Assembly: GCF_003991405.1 (NCBI RefSeq)
Contig: NZ_RPEN01000158.1
Span: 310,001 to 374,000, forward strand
DNA length: 64,000 nucleotides
Direction of reading: 5' to 3'
Origin: Pseudorhodobacter sp. E13
GTDB taxonomy: Bacteria; Pseudomonadota; Alphaproteobacteria; Rhodobacterales; Rhodobacteraceae
Part shown: one piece after another, positions 33,278 through 41,739 of the stretch
Numbering within the stretch: position 1 is the first letter of the stretch
Layout: every line of letters starts with the position of its first letter
Program-made: the position numbers and the translations under genes
Notes under the pieces: model-generated
What the model was told of the DNA's origin: nothing
Seen by the model: only the letters and a program-made list of their open reading frames with translations
The model's database searches: none

Positions 33278-34978
33278 ATGCCCCCGACCATTCCCCTCCC
33301 CACCCCGGAAATCTGGGTCGCCGCAACCCTGATCGGCATCGCCGCCCTCTCCGCCCTGATTTTCTGGGCCACAACCCCGTGGCAAAGCAAAGAGCGCAGC
33401 GATGCGCCGTGGCCCATGCGCCTTTTCATGGCGTTTCTGATCGTCTTGGTTCCGGTCTGGGCCCTGCTCATTGCGGCAACCGTCGTCAGCCTCTGGAACG
33501 TCCTGCTGCACAGCGATGCGCCCAAATCCGCAGAGGATGCGAGATGGAGCGTTGCCATTATCGGCGGGCAGATGACCGCCCTAATCGCCCTCGTCTCTGC
33601 CCCCCTCGCCCTGATCCGCGTCTACACCACCGAACGCCAAACCCGCACTGCCGAACAAGGCCACATGACCGACCGCATCTCCAAAGCGGTGGAACAACTG
33701 GGGGCGGAAAAGACCGTCAAAGTCTCTGGCAAAGACAAAGACGGCAATGACAAAACGATTGAGGAAACCAAACCCAACATCGAGGTCCGCATCGGCGGCC
33801 TGCTCTCCCTCGAACGCATTTCACAGGATTCGGTGAAATACGACAAAGGCCGCGACCATGTCCGCGTGATGGAAATCATCTGCGCCTATGTGCGGGAAAA
33901 CGCTCCAGCAAGTGGGGCAGTTGCCGCGCCGCAGCAACCAGAGATTTCAGAAGAAACCAGCCTCCGCGAGCACTGGAAAACCTACCAAGAAACTCTGCAA
34001 ACTTGGGCACACTCCCTCCCCCCACCCCGCCAAGATATCACCACCGCGCTCAACATCATCGGCCGGCGTGAGGCTGGGCAATTGCGGGCCGAGGCACGTT
34101 GGGGCAAAAAAACCCAACCAGAGGCCGAATGGGTCTTTGCAAACCCGCCGCCCCCTTATCCAACAGGGACAAACGGGGCCGAACCCTCCCATGCCGAGCG
34201 CGAGGCCTACATCGCGCACCTGAAAGATTGGAGGCAATCCCTTCGCGCTTACCCCGGCTACCGCCCCGACTTGCGCGGCACAAACTTGCAAAAGGCCGAT
34301 TTGTCAGAAAAGATCCTCGCAGGTATCCGCTTGGATAGGGCGCAGTTGCAGCGGGCTGACCTCAGAATGGCGCAGTTGCATGGGGCTGACCTCGAAATGG
34401 CGCAGGTGCAGGGGGCTGACCTCAGCTGGGCGCAATTGCAGGGGGCTGACCTCAGCTCGGCGCAGTTGCAGGGGGCTGTCCTCAGAGAGGCGCAGTTTCA
34501 GGGGGCTGTCCTCTTCGCGGCGCAGTTGCAGGGGGCTTACCTCAGAGAGGCGCAGTTGCAGGGGGCTGAGCTCTTCGCGGCCCAGTTGCACGGGGCTGAC
34601 CTCAGAGAGGCGCAGTTTCAGGGGGCTGTCCTCTTCGCGGCCCAGTTGCACGGGGCTGACCTCAGAGATGCGCAGTTGCAGGGGGCTGACCTCAGAGGGG
34701 CGCATCTGGACAAGGCCACGCGCCTCAGCGCTGCCGATGTCTCACAAGCGGCGCTGAGGCACGTGGATTATTTGACTGTTGTGCTTTCACCAGAACAAAT
34801 CAAATCAATGTTTGGCGATGGGTCTGTTTTCTTGCCGGGGGGCATCACGCCAGATCACCCGGATTGGCCTCCGCATTGGCCAAAAGCTGAATTGGATTGG
34901 GATGAATTCGAAACCGAATGGCGCAGATGGCAAGCTGATCTCGAAAATATCAAACTACCAGACCCCGCCCCAAAATAG
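33278..34978 (+). CDS. Membrane-anchored pentapeptide-repeat protein
   Basis: 566 aa. There are three hydrophobic segments in the first ~112 residues (about 12-30, 48-76 and 88-112), then a soluble region with GLLSLERISQDSVKYDKGRDHVRVMEIICAYVREN. Residues ~345-480 are pentapeptide repeats of A(D/V)L-type, in paired ten-residue units (AQLQGADLxx) that would build a right-handed quadrilateral beta-helix. At DNA level the units are 12 copies of 30 bp. A ~90-residue non-repeat tail follows (SAADVSQAALRHVDYLTVVLSPEQIKSMFGD). The function is unknown; scaffold or protein-binding roles are typical of the fold. Confidence 0.85.
   Translation: MPPTIPLPTPEIWVAATLIGIAALSALIFWATTPWQSKERSDAPWPMRLFMAFLIVLVPVWALLIAATVVSLWNVLLHSDAPKSAEDARWSVAIIGGQMTALIALVSAPLALIRVYTTERQTRTAEQGHMTDRISKAVEQLGAEKTVKVSGKDKDGNDKTIEETKPNIEVRIGGLLSLERISQDSVKYDKGRDHVRVMEIICAYVRENAPASGAVAAPQQPEISEETSLREHWKTYQETLQTWAHSLPPPRQDITTALNIIGRREAGQLRAEARWGKKTQPEAEWVFANPPPPYPTGTNGAEPSHAEREAYIAHLKDWRQSLRAYPGYRPDLRGTNLQKADLSEKILAGIRLDRAQLQRADLRMAQLHGADLEMAQVQGADLSWAQLQGADLSSAQLQGAVLREAQFQGAVLFAAQLQGAYLREAQLQGAELFAAQLHGADLREAQFQGAVLFAAQLHGADLRDAQLQGADLRGAHLDKATRLSAADVSQAALRHVDYLTVVLSPEQIKSMFGDGSVFLPGGITPDHPDWPPHWPKAELDWDEFETEWRRWQADLENIKLPDPAPK
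34341..34700 (+). repeat. Twelve 30-bp tandem repeats coding the pentapeptide helix
   Basis: The word CGCAGTTGCA (or a one- or two-base variant) recurs exactly every 30 bases at 34341, 34371, 34401 and so on to 34671, each followed by GGGGGCT(G)ACCTC. Such near-identity within a gene favours unit gain and loss by slippage or recombination. Confidence 0.9.
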
Positions 34979-35461
34979 CATCCTCCTGCTTGGCTTCCCG
35001 GCCCTCGGCAGCGGCCTCGGGCGTTCGGCGGGGGAAAGGTCCACTGGACCTTTCCCTGATCCGCCTCACCCCAGAACATCATCTATTCTTAAATATCCGC
35101 AGGGGGTGAATTTGGCGGCACGCCAAAGAGGGGGCGCGCGCGCCCCCTGCCCGGCCCACCCCCTGCATCCGCATCGGGCCGTATCGCGTCAGATTGGCTT
35201 CAGATAGTCACCGAACGGGGCGAGGCCGCGGTTTCGCGGAACACCGCCTTCGCCCCGTTCGGTGTATTCGATTGAACGCGGCACGCATTAAAAAAAGGTT
35301 AACAAAATCAAGAGAATACAATAAAACCAACCGCTTACCCTTTGAATCGCGCGCGATTCCGCAGTCCGATGTTCCGCCTCATTTTCAGCCGCATTTTCCC
35401 CGTTCCCCTTCCCCCCTCATTCATGGCATACCTAGCCCCATCCAGAAAATGAGGCCCGAAA
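34979..35461. other. Hairpin-dense intergenic region upstream of serS
   Basis: 483 bases without a credible gene. It has four inverted repeats: 35032-35056 (12-bp arms, GGGAAAGGTCCA, 1-base spacer), 35111-35127 (TTTGGCG/CGCCAAA), 35130-35147 (18-base GC palindrome GGGGGCGCGCGCGCCCCC) and 35209-35264 (15-bp arms). An AT-rich stretch (35290-35340) that may carry the serS promoter follows. Confidence 0.7.
35209..35264 (+). ncRNA. Possible structured RNA: 15-bp stem with nested hairpin
   Basis: CACCGAACGGGGCGA (35209-35223) pairs perfectly with 35250-35264. The 26-base loop contains its own stem CCGCG-GTTT-CGCGG (35226-35239). There is no T run directly after it, so a simple terminator is less likely. 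It lies about 200 bases upstream of serS. It could be a leader RNA, a small RNA or a repeat; strand is not certain. Confidence 0.35.
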
Positions 35462-36754
35462 ATGCACGATATCAAAGCGATCCGCGAAAACCCCGCCGCC
35501 TTTGACGCCGCCCTCGCCCGGCGCGGGATGGCCCCGCTCTCGCCTCAGATCCTTGAAATCGACGCCGCCCGCCGCGCCAAGATTCTGGCCGCCGAAACCG
35601 CCACCGCCGCCCAGAACGCTGCCTCCAAACAGGTGGGCGCCGCCAAGGCCAAAGGGGACGACGCCGAATTTGAACGCCTCCGCGCCCTCGTGGCCGAAAA
35701 GAAGGCCGAGATCGCGACCCTGAATGAAGAAGCCGGGGCCGAGGATGCCCGCCTGCGCGACCTTTTGATGAGCATCGACAACCTCCCCCTCCCGCAGGTT
35801 CCCGATGGGAAGGGAGAGGAAGATAACGTCGAACTCCGCCGCTGGGGCACCCCCCGCGCGATGGATTTTCAACCGCTCGAACATTACCAGCTTCCCGCCG
35901 CCCTCCCCGGTCTTGATTTCGCCACCGCGGCGAAACTGTCGGGCAGCCGTTTCGTGGTGCTGAAAGACGCGATGATCCGCATCCACCGCGCGCTGGCCCA
36001 ATTCATGCTGGATACCCATATCGAGGAACACGGGCTGCAAGAGGTCTGGACCCCGGTTCTGGTCAAGGATGAGGCGATGTTCGGCACCGGAAACCTGCCG
36101 AAATTCGCTGAAGACAGCTATCAGACCACCAACGGCTGGTGGCTGATCCCGACCTCGGAAGTGACCCTGACGAACACCGTCGCAGGTGACACGCTGGAAG
36201 AATCCCAGCTTCCGATCCGCATGACCGCGCATACCCAATGCTTCCGCTCCGAGGCAGGCTCGGCGGGCCGCGATACCTCGGGAATGCTGCGCCAGCACCA
36301 GTTCGAAAAGGTAGAGATGGTCAGCATCACCACGCCCGAGACCAGCCTTGCCGAACATGACCGGATGACCGGCTGCGCCGAGGCCATCCTTCAGAAACTC
36401 GGCCTGCCCTACCGCGTGGTCGTGCTCTGCACCGGTGATATGGGGTTCGGCTCCACCAAGACGCATGATCTGGAGGTGTGGCTGCCGGGGCAGAATACCT
36501 ACCGGGAGATTTCGTCGGTTTCCGTTTGCGGCGATTTTCAGGCCCGCCGGATGAACGCCCGCTACAAACCCGCCGCAGGGGGCAAGCCAGAATTCGTGCA
36601 TACGTTGAACGGCTCCGGCCTCGCTGTCGGGCGCTGCCTGATCGCGGTGCTGGAAAACGGCCAGCAGGCCGATGGCTCGGTCGATCTGCCTGCGGTGCTG
36701 CACCCCTATCTGCGCGGCAAAACCCGCGTCACCGCAGAGGGTGAGCTGGTCTGA
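35462..36754 (+). CDS. serS: Seryl-tRNA synthetase
   Basis: 430 aa. The N-terminal tRNA-binding coiled coil (about 30-105, [21 protein letters not shown]) is followed by class II motif 1 ([24 protein letters not shown]), motif 2 ([26 protein letters not shown]) and motif 3 ([20 protein letters not shown]). TSEVTLTN is the serine-binding TxE loop. It charges tRNA-Ser and tRNA-Sec with serine in the cytosol. A terminator hairpin follows. Confidence 0.97.
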   Translation: MHDIKAIRENPAAFDAALARRGMAPLSPQILEIDAARRAKILAAETATAAQNAASKQVGAAKAKGDDAEFERLRALVAEKKAEIATLNEEAGAEDARLRDLLMSIDNLPLPQVPDGKGEEDNVELRRWGTPRAMDFQPLEHYQLPAALPGLDFATAAKLSGSRFVVLKDAMIRIHRALAQFMLDTHIEEHGLQEVWTPVLVKDEAMFGTGNLPKFAEDSYQTTNGWWLIPTSEVTLTNTVAGDTLEESQLPIRMTAHTQCFRSEAGSAGRDTSGMLRQHQFEKVEMVSITTPETSLAEHDRMTGCAEAILQKLGLPYRVVVLCTGDMGFGSTKTHDLEVWLPGQNTYREISSVSVCGDFQARRMNARYKPAAGGKPEFVHTLNGSGLAVGRCLIAVLENGQQADGSVDLPAVLHPYLRGKTRVTAEGELV

Positions 36755-36779
36755 CCGCGCGCGATTTTTGAAATCTGGT

Positions 36780-36815
36780 AAGGGGGGCGATGCCGGAAGG
36801 CCGCGCCCCCTTTTT
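36780..36815 (+). terminator. serS terminator
   Basis: AAGGGGG (36780-36786) pairs with CCCCCTT (36806-36812) around an inner GC-rich loop, followed by T residues through 36815. It lies 25 bases after the serS stop. Confidence 0.7.
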
Positions 36816-36837
36816 CAATCTGATAGCAGCGCCTGCC

Positions 36838-37794
36838 TTAGCCGCCCTGCGGGGCAAGGCGTGTCAGCCCCTCTCGGGCGGGTTCTGCCTCTGGTCCCTT
36901 CACATGCCAGGCAAGGCCCACAGCCTGCATCGCGCGGATCAGCCAAAAACCGGGGTCAAGCTGGCCCGCCTCTACCCCCAGCCGGGCGGAATGGGGGAAT
37001 GCGTGGTGATTGCCGTGCCAATTCTCACCAAAGGTCAGCAGGCCAAGGCCGGGCAGGTTATAACCTTGCACCGGCAGCCCCGCGATCCGCCAGCCTTGAT
37101 GCCCGCGCCGATGCGCGAAATGCCCGACCATCCAATGCCCGAACAGCGACACGGTAATCCGCAACGAGACGCCCCACAGCACCAGCCCGACGCCGCCCAA
37201 CCACCAAAGCGGCAGCACCAGCAGAAGCTGCTGCGCCATCCATGTCCGCTCCATCCAGATCAGCAGGCGGTCTTGGGCGATATCGGGCTCTATTTCAAAC
37301 CGTGGCGGATGGGTCAGCCGGAATTCGCAGCACAATTGCCACCAGGCATCGCGCCAGAACCCCGCGCCATGTGACGGGTGGGGCGGACAGGCGGCTTGCC
37401 TTTGATGCCAATCGCGCAGGTCATGCGCCCGGATCATGCCGAACGGGCCTGCCATGCCGACCAAACTGCCCAGCCAGACCAAAAGCCGCAGCATCCAGCG
37501 CGGGGTTTCAAAGCTGCGGTGAATCAGCAAGCGGTGCATCCCGACCGAATGGCCCGCGCAAAGCGTGACCGCCGACAGCACCAGAAAAGCCAGCGCCCCC
37601 GCCCATGAGGGGTAGATGACAAGCGCAACCAGCCCCAGCAGGGCATGGCCCAGAAACCAAAGCGATTTCACAGGCACCCAACGGATGCAGCCTTGCAGGG
37701 CACAGGTTTCGGGGCTGTGGCGCACCCGCTCCGTCTGGATCAATTGCGGGGGCAAAACCGGGGGGTGCGAAGCGGCGGGCTGGGCTGCGGCCAT
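36838..37794 (-). CDS. Fatty acid (acyl-CoA) desaturase family protein
   Basis: 318 aa integral membrane protein. Histidine boxes of membrane di-iron desaturases are visible: HSVGMHRLLIH (box I), HDLRDWHQRQ (box II) and GENWHGNHHAFPHSA (box III). Box II departs from the usual HRxHH. Several hydrophobic helices surround them (FLGHALLGLVALVIYPSWAGALAFLVLSAV, QQLLLVLPLWWLGGVGLVLWGV). It likely inserts a double bond in an acyl chain, using O2 and an electron donor. The position of the double bond is unknown. A lytic transglycosylase gene begins 3' of it on the same strand only a few hundred bases away. Confidence 0.83.
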   Translation of the reverse strand: MAAAQPAASHPPVLPPQLIQTERVRHSPETCALQGCIRWVPVKSLWFLGHALLGLVALVIYPSWAGALAFLVLSAVTLCAGHSVGMHRLLIHRSFETPRWMLRLLVWLGSLVGMAGPFGMIRAHDLRDWHQRQAACPPHPSHGAGFWRDAWWQLCCEFRLTHPPRFEIEPDIAQDRLLIWMERTWMAQQLLLVLPLWWLGGVGLVLWGVSLRITVSLFGHWMVGHFAHRRGHQGWRIAGLPVQGYNLPGLGLLTFGENWHGNHHAFPHSARLGVEAGQLDPGFWLIRAMQAVGLAWHVKGPEAEPAREGLTRLAPQGG

Positions 37795-37797
37795 GGC

Positions 37798-38391
37798 CTA
37801 GCTGCCCAGAATGACGCGGACGTAATTGCGGGTTTCGGCATAGGGCGGGATGCCTGCATGCTTTTCCACCGCACCCGGCCCCGCGTTATAGGCGGCCAAT
37901 GCCAGACGCCAGCTTCCGAATTTGTCATACATCATGCGCAGATAACGCGCGCCGCCCTCAAGGTTCTGATGCGGGTCGTGAATGTTGACCCCCAGCTTGC
38001 GCGCGGTCGCTGGCATCAACTGTGCCAGACCCGTGGCCCCTGCGTGGGATTTGGCCGAGGGGTTCCAACCGGATTCCTGCTGCACCAGCCGCAAGAACAG
38101 ATCTTCGGGGATCGAATGTTTGCGCGCGGCGGCCTTGGCAACCGCCAGATATTCGCCTTTGTAATTGCCACGAAAGCGCGGAATGGCGGTATCTTTCGGC
38201 ACCACGACCGGATTGGGCTGCAACCGGACCGAGGCAGAATATTGCTTGGACAGACGATTATCGAGCAGCCGGGTCTGTGATTTGAAAATCGCTTTGCGGG
38301 AATTCGCGCCGGAAAGCACAAGGCCCTCTGCGGCCACGGAACCGCCCGTCATCATCGCGGCAATGCACACCACCCCAAGTGTTCGACGCAT
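37798..38391 (-). CDS. Lytic transglycosylase (SLT domain)
   Basis: 197 aa from ATG 38391 ([23 protein letters not shown]), which gives a clean signal peptide. The SLT domain shows the catalytic Glu in [30 protein letters not shown] and [34 protein letters not shown]. It cleaves peptidoglycan glycan strands in the periplasm, giving anhydro-muropeptides. The stop is 3 bases before the desaturase start codon region, so the two are probably cotranscribed, with this gene first. Confidence 0.9.
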   Translation of the reverse strand: MRRTLGVVCIAAMMTGGSVAAEGLVLSGANSRKAIFKSQTRLLDNRLSKQYSASVRLQPNPVVVPKDTAIPRFRGNYKGEYLAVAKAAARKHSIPEDLFLRLVQQESGWNPSAKSHAGATGLAQLMPATARKLGVNIHDPHQNLEGGARYLRMMYDKFGSWRLALAAYNAGPGAVEKHAGIPPYAETRNYVRVILGS

Positions 38392-38646
38392 ATCAAAAAC
38401 CCTAAACCAGTCCTGCAATAGGATTGCACTATACGGAACCACGCACGGATGACCAGCCAAAACCCCCGGCTTTGCCTGCGGATCGGCGCGGTTTTGCGCA
38501 TTTCATGCCGCGGCGGCCGGGCCTCGCATGTTGCGGTGCGGGGCTGGCAGGGCTATAGGCTTGGGGGACCAGTCTGGGCCAAGCCGCCCAGAGCGGAACA
38601 ACAGAATCAGGCACCGCAACAGGGTGCGACAACAGCGGGGGGCCAT

Positions 38647-39168
38647 ATGGCTGGATCGGTTAACAAAGTCATCATCGTCGGAAATCTGGGCCGTGACCCC
38701 GAAGTGCGGAGCTTTCCCAACGGTGGCAAGGTGGTGAACCTGCGGATCGCGACCTCGGAAACCTGGCGCGACAAGGCGACCGGAGAGCGCAAGGAAAAGA
38801 CCGAATGGCATTCCGTGGCGATCTTCTCGGAACCGGTGGGCCGGATTGCCGAGCAATATCTGAAGAAAGGCTCGACCGTCTATATCGAGGGCCAGTTGGA
38901 AACCCGCAAATGGCAGGACCAATCCGGCGCTGATCGTTATAGCACCGAAATCGTGATCCGGCCCTATCGCGGCGAGTTGACGCTGCTGGGGGGCCGCAAT
39001 GACGGCGGCTCGGGTGGTGGTGGTGGCGGCTATGATGACCGTGGCGGCTATGAAGGCGGATCATCGGGCGGCGCATCCGGCGGCGGTTATGGCGGGCGCA
39101 GCGGTGGCGGGGCCTCGTCTGGTGGGGGCGGTGGTCGCCCCGATATGGATGATGAAATCCCGTTCTGA
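38647..39168 (+). CDS. ssb: Single-stranded DNA-binding protein
   Basis: 173 aa from ATG 38647 ([38 protein letters not shown]). The OB fold covers residues 1-110 ([32 protein letters not shown]). A Gly/Ser-rich linker (about 115-165) leads to the acidic C-terminal tip DMDDEIPF, which recruits replication and repair partners. A T-tailed terminator follows at 39200. Confidence 0.96.
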   Translation: MAGSVNKVIIVGNLGRDPEVRSFPNGGKVVNLRIATSETWRDKATGERKEKTEWHSVAIFSEPVGRIAEQYLKKGSTVYIEGQLETRKWQDQSGADRYSTEIVIRPYRGELTLLGGRNDGGSGGGGGGYDDRGGYEGGSSGGASGGGYGGRSGGGASSGGGGGRPDMDDEIPF

Positions 39169-39199
39169 TCGGACACTTTGCACCGCGTATCAGCATATC

Positions 39200-39227
39200 A
39201 GCCCTGCCCGAAACGGCGGGGCTTTTT
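39200..39227 (+). terminator. ssb terminator
   Basis: AGCCCTGCC (39200-39208) pairs with GGCGGGGCT (39215-39223, one G-T pair), followed by TTTT. It lies 31 bases after the ssb stop. Confidence 0.85.
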
Positions 39228-39349
39228 CATGTGGTCAAAGCCGCGTTTGCCCCCGCCTGCGCCCAGGTGCGAAACCTTCTGCGGGCGGGCACTGGACGCC
39301 GCGCAGATAATTCCCTATATATTCAGTCGGATTAACGCACGAGGCCAGT

Positions 39350-39712
39350 ATGAACCAGCCACAGGACCGGATTGAGGGCACACCCTTGATAAAGCCCTCG
39401 ACCACCGACCACCCGCTGTATGAGCAGGTCGTCGAGGCGTGCCGCACCGTGTTTGACCCGGAAATCCCGGTGAATATCTATGATCTGGGCCTGATCTATA
39501 CGATTGAAATCTCGGCCGAAAACGATGTCGAAATCCTGATGTCGCTGACAGCCCCCGGCTGCCCCGTGGCGGGTGAGATGCCCGGCTGGGTTGCCGATGC
39601 GATCGAACCTTTGGCGGGCGTCAAATCCGTGAATGTCGGCATGACGTTTGAGCCGCCATGGGGCATGGAAATGATGTCGGATGAGGCGCGGCTGGAACTG
39701 GGCTTCATGTAA
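39350..39712 (+). CDS. MIP18/DUF59 family Fe-S assembly protein (SufT-like)
   Basis: 120 aa. DUF59 motifs are clear: VVEACRTVFDPEIPVNIYDLGLIYTIEIS, MSLTAPGCPVAGEMPGWV and VNVGMTFEPPWGMEMMSDEARLELGFM. SufT/PaaD-type proteins help mature Fe-S proteins in the cytosol. The next gene is a HesB/IscA scaffold, so this is a small Fe-S assembly pair; the rest of a suf operon is not in the window. Confidence 0.9.
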   Translation: MNQPQDRIEGTPLIKPSTTDHPLYEQVVEACRTVFDPEIPVNIYDLGLIYTIEISAENDVEILMSLTAPGCPVAGEMPGWVADAIEPLAGVKSVNVGMTFEPPWGMEMMSDEARLELGFM

Positions 39713-39740
39713 GCCCTGCTGCGGCAGCATCGACTGCCCC

Positions 39741-39769
39741 TTGAGACAGCGCGTCTGAAATCCTATATT
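39741..39769 (+). promoter_or_regulatory. Sigma70-type promoter for the HesB/IscA gene
   Basis: TTGAGA (39741-39746), a 17-base spacer and TATATT (39764-39769) lie 28 bases before the ATG at 39798. The gene therefore probably has its own promoter in addition to any read-through from the DUF59 gene. Confidence 0.6.
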
Positions 39770-39797
39770 GAAGATAGAGACATAAAGGACGCCCCCC

Positions 39798-40148
39798 ATG
39801 TTTGGCATTCCCGGAAAAGCCGCCGTTACCCTGACCCCTGCCGCCGCCAAGCAGATTGCGCGGCTGATGCAAAAGCAGGACTCCAAGGGCCTGCGGATCG
39901 GCGTGAAAAAGGGCGGCTGCGCGGGGATGGAATACACGATGGACTATGTGTCCGAAGTGAACCCGCTGGATGAAACCGTGGAACAGGATGGCGCGCGGGT
40001 GATGATCGCACCGATGGCGCAGATGTTCCTGATCGGCACCGAGATCGACTATGAAACCTCGTTGCTGGAAGCGGGGTTCAAGTTTCGCAATCCCAATGTG
40101 GCCGAGGCTTGCGGCTGCGGCGAGTCGATCAAGTTCAAGGACGCCTGA
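39798..40148 (+). CDS. HesB/IscA family iron-sulfur carrier
   Basis: 116 aa. The three conserved A-type carrier cysteines are present: Cys in KKGGCAGMEY and two in EACGCGESIKF near the C-terminus. The fold-forming VTLTPAAAKQIARLM and LIGTEIDYET segments match SufA/IscA/ErpA. It probably delivers Fe-S clusters to apoproteins. Which of the three subtypes it represents cannot be decided here. Confidence 0.92.
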   Translation: MFGIPGKAAVTLTPAAAKQIARLMQKQDSKGLRIGVKKGGCAGMEYTMDYVSEVNPLDETVEQDGARVMIAPMAQMFLIGTEIDYETSLLEAGFKFRNPNVAEACGCGESIKFKDA

Positions 40149-40179
40149 CCAGCTTTCCGATGGCGGACCGGGATTTCCC

Positions 40180-40205
40180 GGAACCTTTTTCCGATGCCTT
40201 GCGTT
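40180..40205 (+). promoter_or_regulatory. Candidate EcfG promoter of dps
   Basis: GGAAC (40180-40184), 17 bases, CGTT (40202-40205), 65 bases before the dps ATG. This matches the alphaproteobacterial EcfG consensus and the other sites in this window. A CCCGGC/GCCGGG hairpin (40227-40245) lies in the predicted leader. Confidence 0.7.
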
Positions 40206-40269
40206 GACAAGGCAGAGATGAAACGGCCCGGCGGCCTGTGCCGGGTCAATCTGGAAAAAGGAGAGACAG

Positions 40270-40764
40270 ATGTCCCAAGCGTTGAAAACCGTTCCCAAAG
40301 CCAGCAAGATTGATACCGGCGTCAGCGATGCCTCGGGGATTGCCGAAGGGTTGATCGCGGCGGTGGCCGATACGCATTGCCTGTTGTTCAAGACGCAGGC
40401 CTATCACTGGAATGTCGAAGGGCCGTTGTTTCATTCGATCCACGTTCTGACCGAAGCGCAGTATAACGACCTTTTCGCCGCCAATGATGTGATCGCGGAA
40501 CGGGTGCGCGCCTTGGGCAAACTGGCCCCGCATCAGATGGGCGAACTGGCCAAGCTGTCCTGCGTCAAAGACCTGAAATCCCTGCCCTCGGCGCAAGAGA
40601 TGGTAGAGGACCTTGTGGCCGACCATGAAGCGATTGCGAAACGTCTGCGCGATGTGATCGCGCTGGCCGAAGAGGGCGATGACCCGGTGACGGCTGACCT
40701 GCTGACGGCGCGCTGCGCCTTCCACGAAAAAGCCGCGTGGATGCTGCGCGCGACCGCGAAATAA
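40270..40764 (+). CDS. dps: Dps-family DNA-protection ferritin-like protein
   Basis: 164 aa four-helix bundle. The Dps ferroxidase region is seen in LLFKTQAYHWNVEGPLFHSIHVLTEAQYNDLFAANDVIAERVRALG (His and Asp/Glu ligands supplied by two subunits). The N-terminus is basic. Dps dodecamers oxidise and store iron with H2O2 and protect DNA. A candidate EcfG promoter places it in the general stress regulon whose regulators begin 0.9 kb downstream. It ends at a strong bidirectional terminator. Confidence 0.93.
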   Translation: MSQALKTVPKASKIDTGVSDASGIAEGLIAAVADTHCLLFKTQAYHWNVEGPLFHSIHVLTEAQYNDLFAANDVIAERVRALGKLAPHQMGELAKLSCVKDLKSLPSAQEMVEDLVADHEAIAKRLRDVIALAEEGDDPVTADLLTARCAFHEKAAWMLRATAK

Positions 40765-40787
40765 TCCCCCCGGCGGGCAAAGCAAAA

Positions 40788-40820
40788 CCCCCGCCGGACC
40801 CTTTCCGGCGGGGGTTTTTT
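40788..40820. terminator. Bidirectional terminator between dps and phyR
   Basis: CCCCCGCCGG (40788-40797) pairs perfectly with CCGGCGGGGG (40805-40814). TTTTTT follows on the plus strand and AAAAC precedes it, giving GTTTT on the minus strand. It serves the convergent dps and phyR genes. Confidence 0.9.
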
Positions 40821-40839
40821 CGTCACGCAGTGCCGCAGA

Positions 40840-41649
40840 TCAGGCCATCAGCGTTTCGGTTGAGGCAAAGAACATCGCCTGACTGACGGCAGAACGCACC
40901 TGTTCTTCCGAGAAGGGCTTGGTGATCAGGAAAGCGGGTTCCGGCTTGTCACCCGTCAGCAGCCGTTCAGGGAAGGCGGTGATGAAGATGACAGGAATAT
41001 CGCCCAGCTTGGCCAGAATATCCTTCACCGCATCAATGCCCGAGGAATTATCGGCCAATTGAATATCGGCCAGAATAAGATCGGGCTTTTCCTTGGCCGC
41101 CAGTGCCACCGCATCAGCGCGGGTGCGGGCCACGCCAGTGATGCTATGGCCGATATCCGTGACGATGGCGGTGATATCCATCGCGATGATCGCCTCATCC
41201 TCGATCACCATGACGCGCCCGGTCACGGCCTGTTCCATTTCGGCATTGGCGGCGGCCAGAAGGGCCTCGACCTCATCCTCATCGACCTGCATGATCGCGG
41301 CGATTTCCGGCAGGGTGAAGCCTTCGATGCTGCGCAACAAAAGCGCCTCGCGCGAATTGGGGGTCAGCCGTGCCATATGGGCCATGGCGCGCGCGGTGAT
41401 ACGGTCTTCGGGTTCCGCCGATGGCGCGCCGGCGCTGCTCCAGACCAGATGAAACGCGTGGAACAGCCCCAGTTTGGGGTTTGCCGTGGCCCCCAGCACC
41501 GACGGGTCCACCAGCAGGCTTTCCAGCGTGGCCACGGCAAAATTGTCGCCGCTGGTCTGATTGCCGGTCAGCGCGCGGGCATAGCGCCGCAGATACGGCA
41601 ACTCTTGCGCAATCGCGGCTGTCAGATCGCTGGCTTGTGGTGACGACAT
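40840..41649 (-). CDS. phyR: PhyR, general stress response anti-anti-sigma response regulator
   Basis: 269 aa. The N-terminal ~140 residues mimic an ECF sigma factor (sigma2-like LPYLRRYARALTGN, sigma4-like LTPNSREALLLRSIEGFTLPEIAAIM). The C-terminal receiver has EDEAIIAMD, phospho-acceptor D195 in DLILADIQLAD and K in FLITKPFSEEQV. On phosphorylation PhyR binds NepR and frees EcfG. The gene is divergent from nepR-ecfG and shares with it a palindromic promoter region containing an EcfG site, so it is probably autoregulated. Confidence 0.96.
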   Translation of the reverse strand: MSSPQASDLTAAIAQELPYLRRYARALTGNQTSGDNFAVATLESLLVDPSVLGATANPKLGLFHAFHLVWSSAGAPSAEPEDRITARAMAHMARLTPNSREALLLRSIEGFTLPEIAAIMQVDEDEVEALLAAANAEMEQAVTGRVMVIEDEAIIAMDITAIVTDIGHSITGVARTRADAVALAAKEKPDLILADIQLADNSSGIDAVKDILAKLGDIPVIFITAFPERLLTGDKPEPAFLITKPFSEEQVRSAVSQAMFFASTETLMA

Positions 41650-41680
41650 TTCGAAATTCTCCCGAAGTTTTTTACGTTTT

Positions 41681-41718
41681 CATGGAACCAAACGCTTCCG
41701 GCCGCGTTTGGTTCCATG
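41681..41718. promoter_or_regulatory. Palindromic double EcfG promoter of phyR and nepR-ecfG
   Basis: CATGGAACCAAACGC (41681-41695) and GCGTTTGGTTCCATG (41704-41718) are perfect inverted copies around 8 bases. On the plus strand GGAAC (41684) and CGTT (41705) are 16 bases apart. On the minus strand GGAAC (41715-41711) and CGTT (41694-41691) are also 16 apart. The -35 of each direction overlaps the region of the -10 of the other, so both promoters occupy the same DNA. Confidence 0.85.
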
Positions 41719-41739
41719 AATAATGCAGGAATTCTAAGC

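Noticed and set aside
34341-34700. CRISPR-like array
   Set aside because: Period-30 repeats have no unique spacers and lie in frame in a pentapeptide-repeat gene.
38436-38440. EcfG -35 (GGAAC) before ssb
   Set aside because: No CGTT occurs 16-17 bases downstream.
41716-41739. Longer NepR starting at ATG 41716
   Set aside because: That ATG lies within the promoter palindrome, upstream of any transcript made from it; ATG 41740 has a proper AGGA site.
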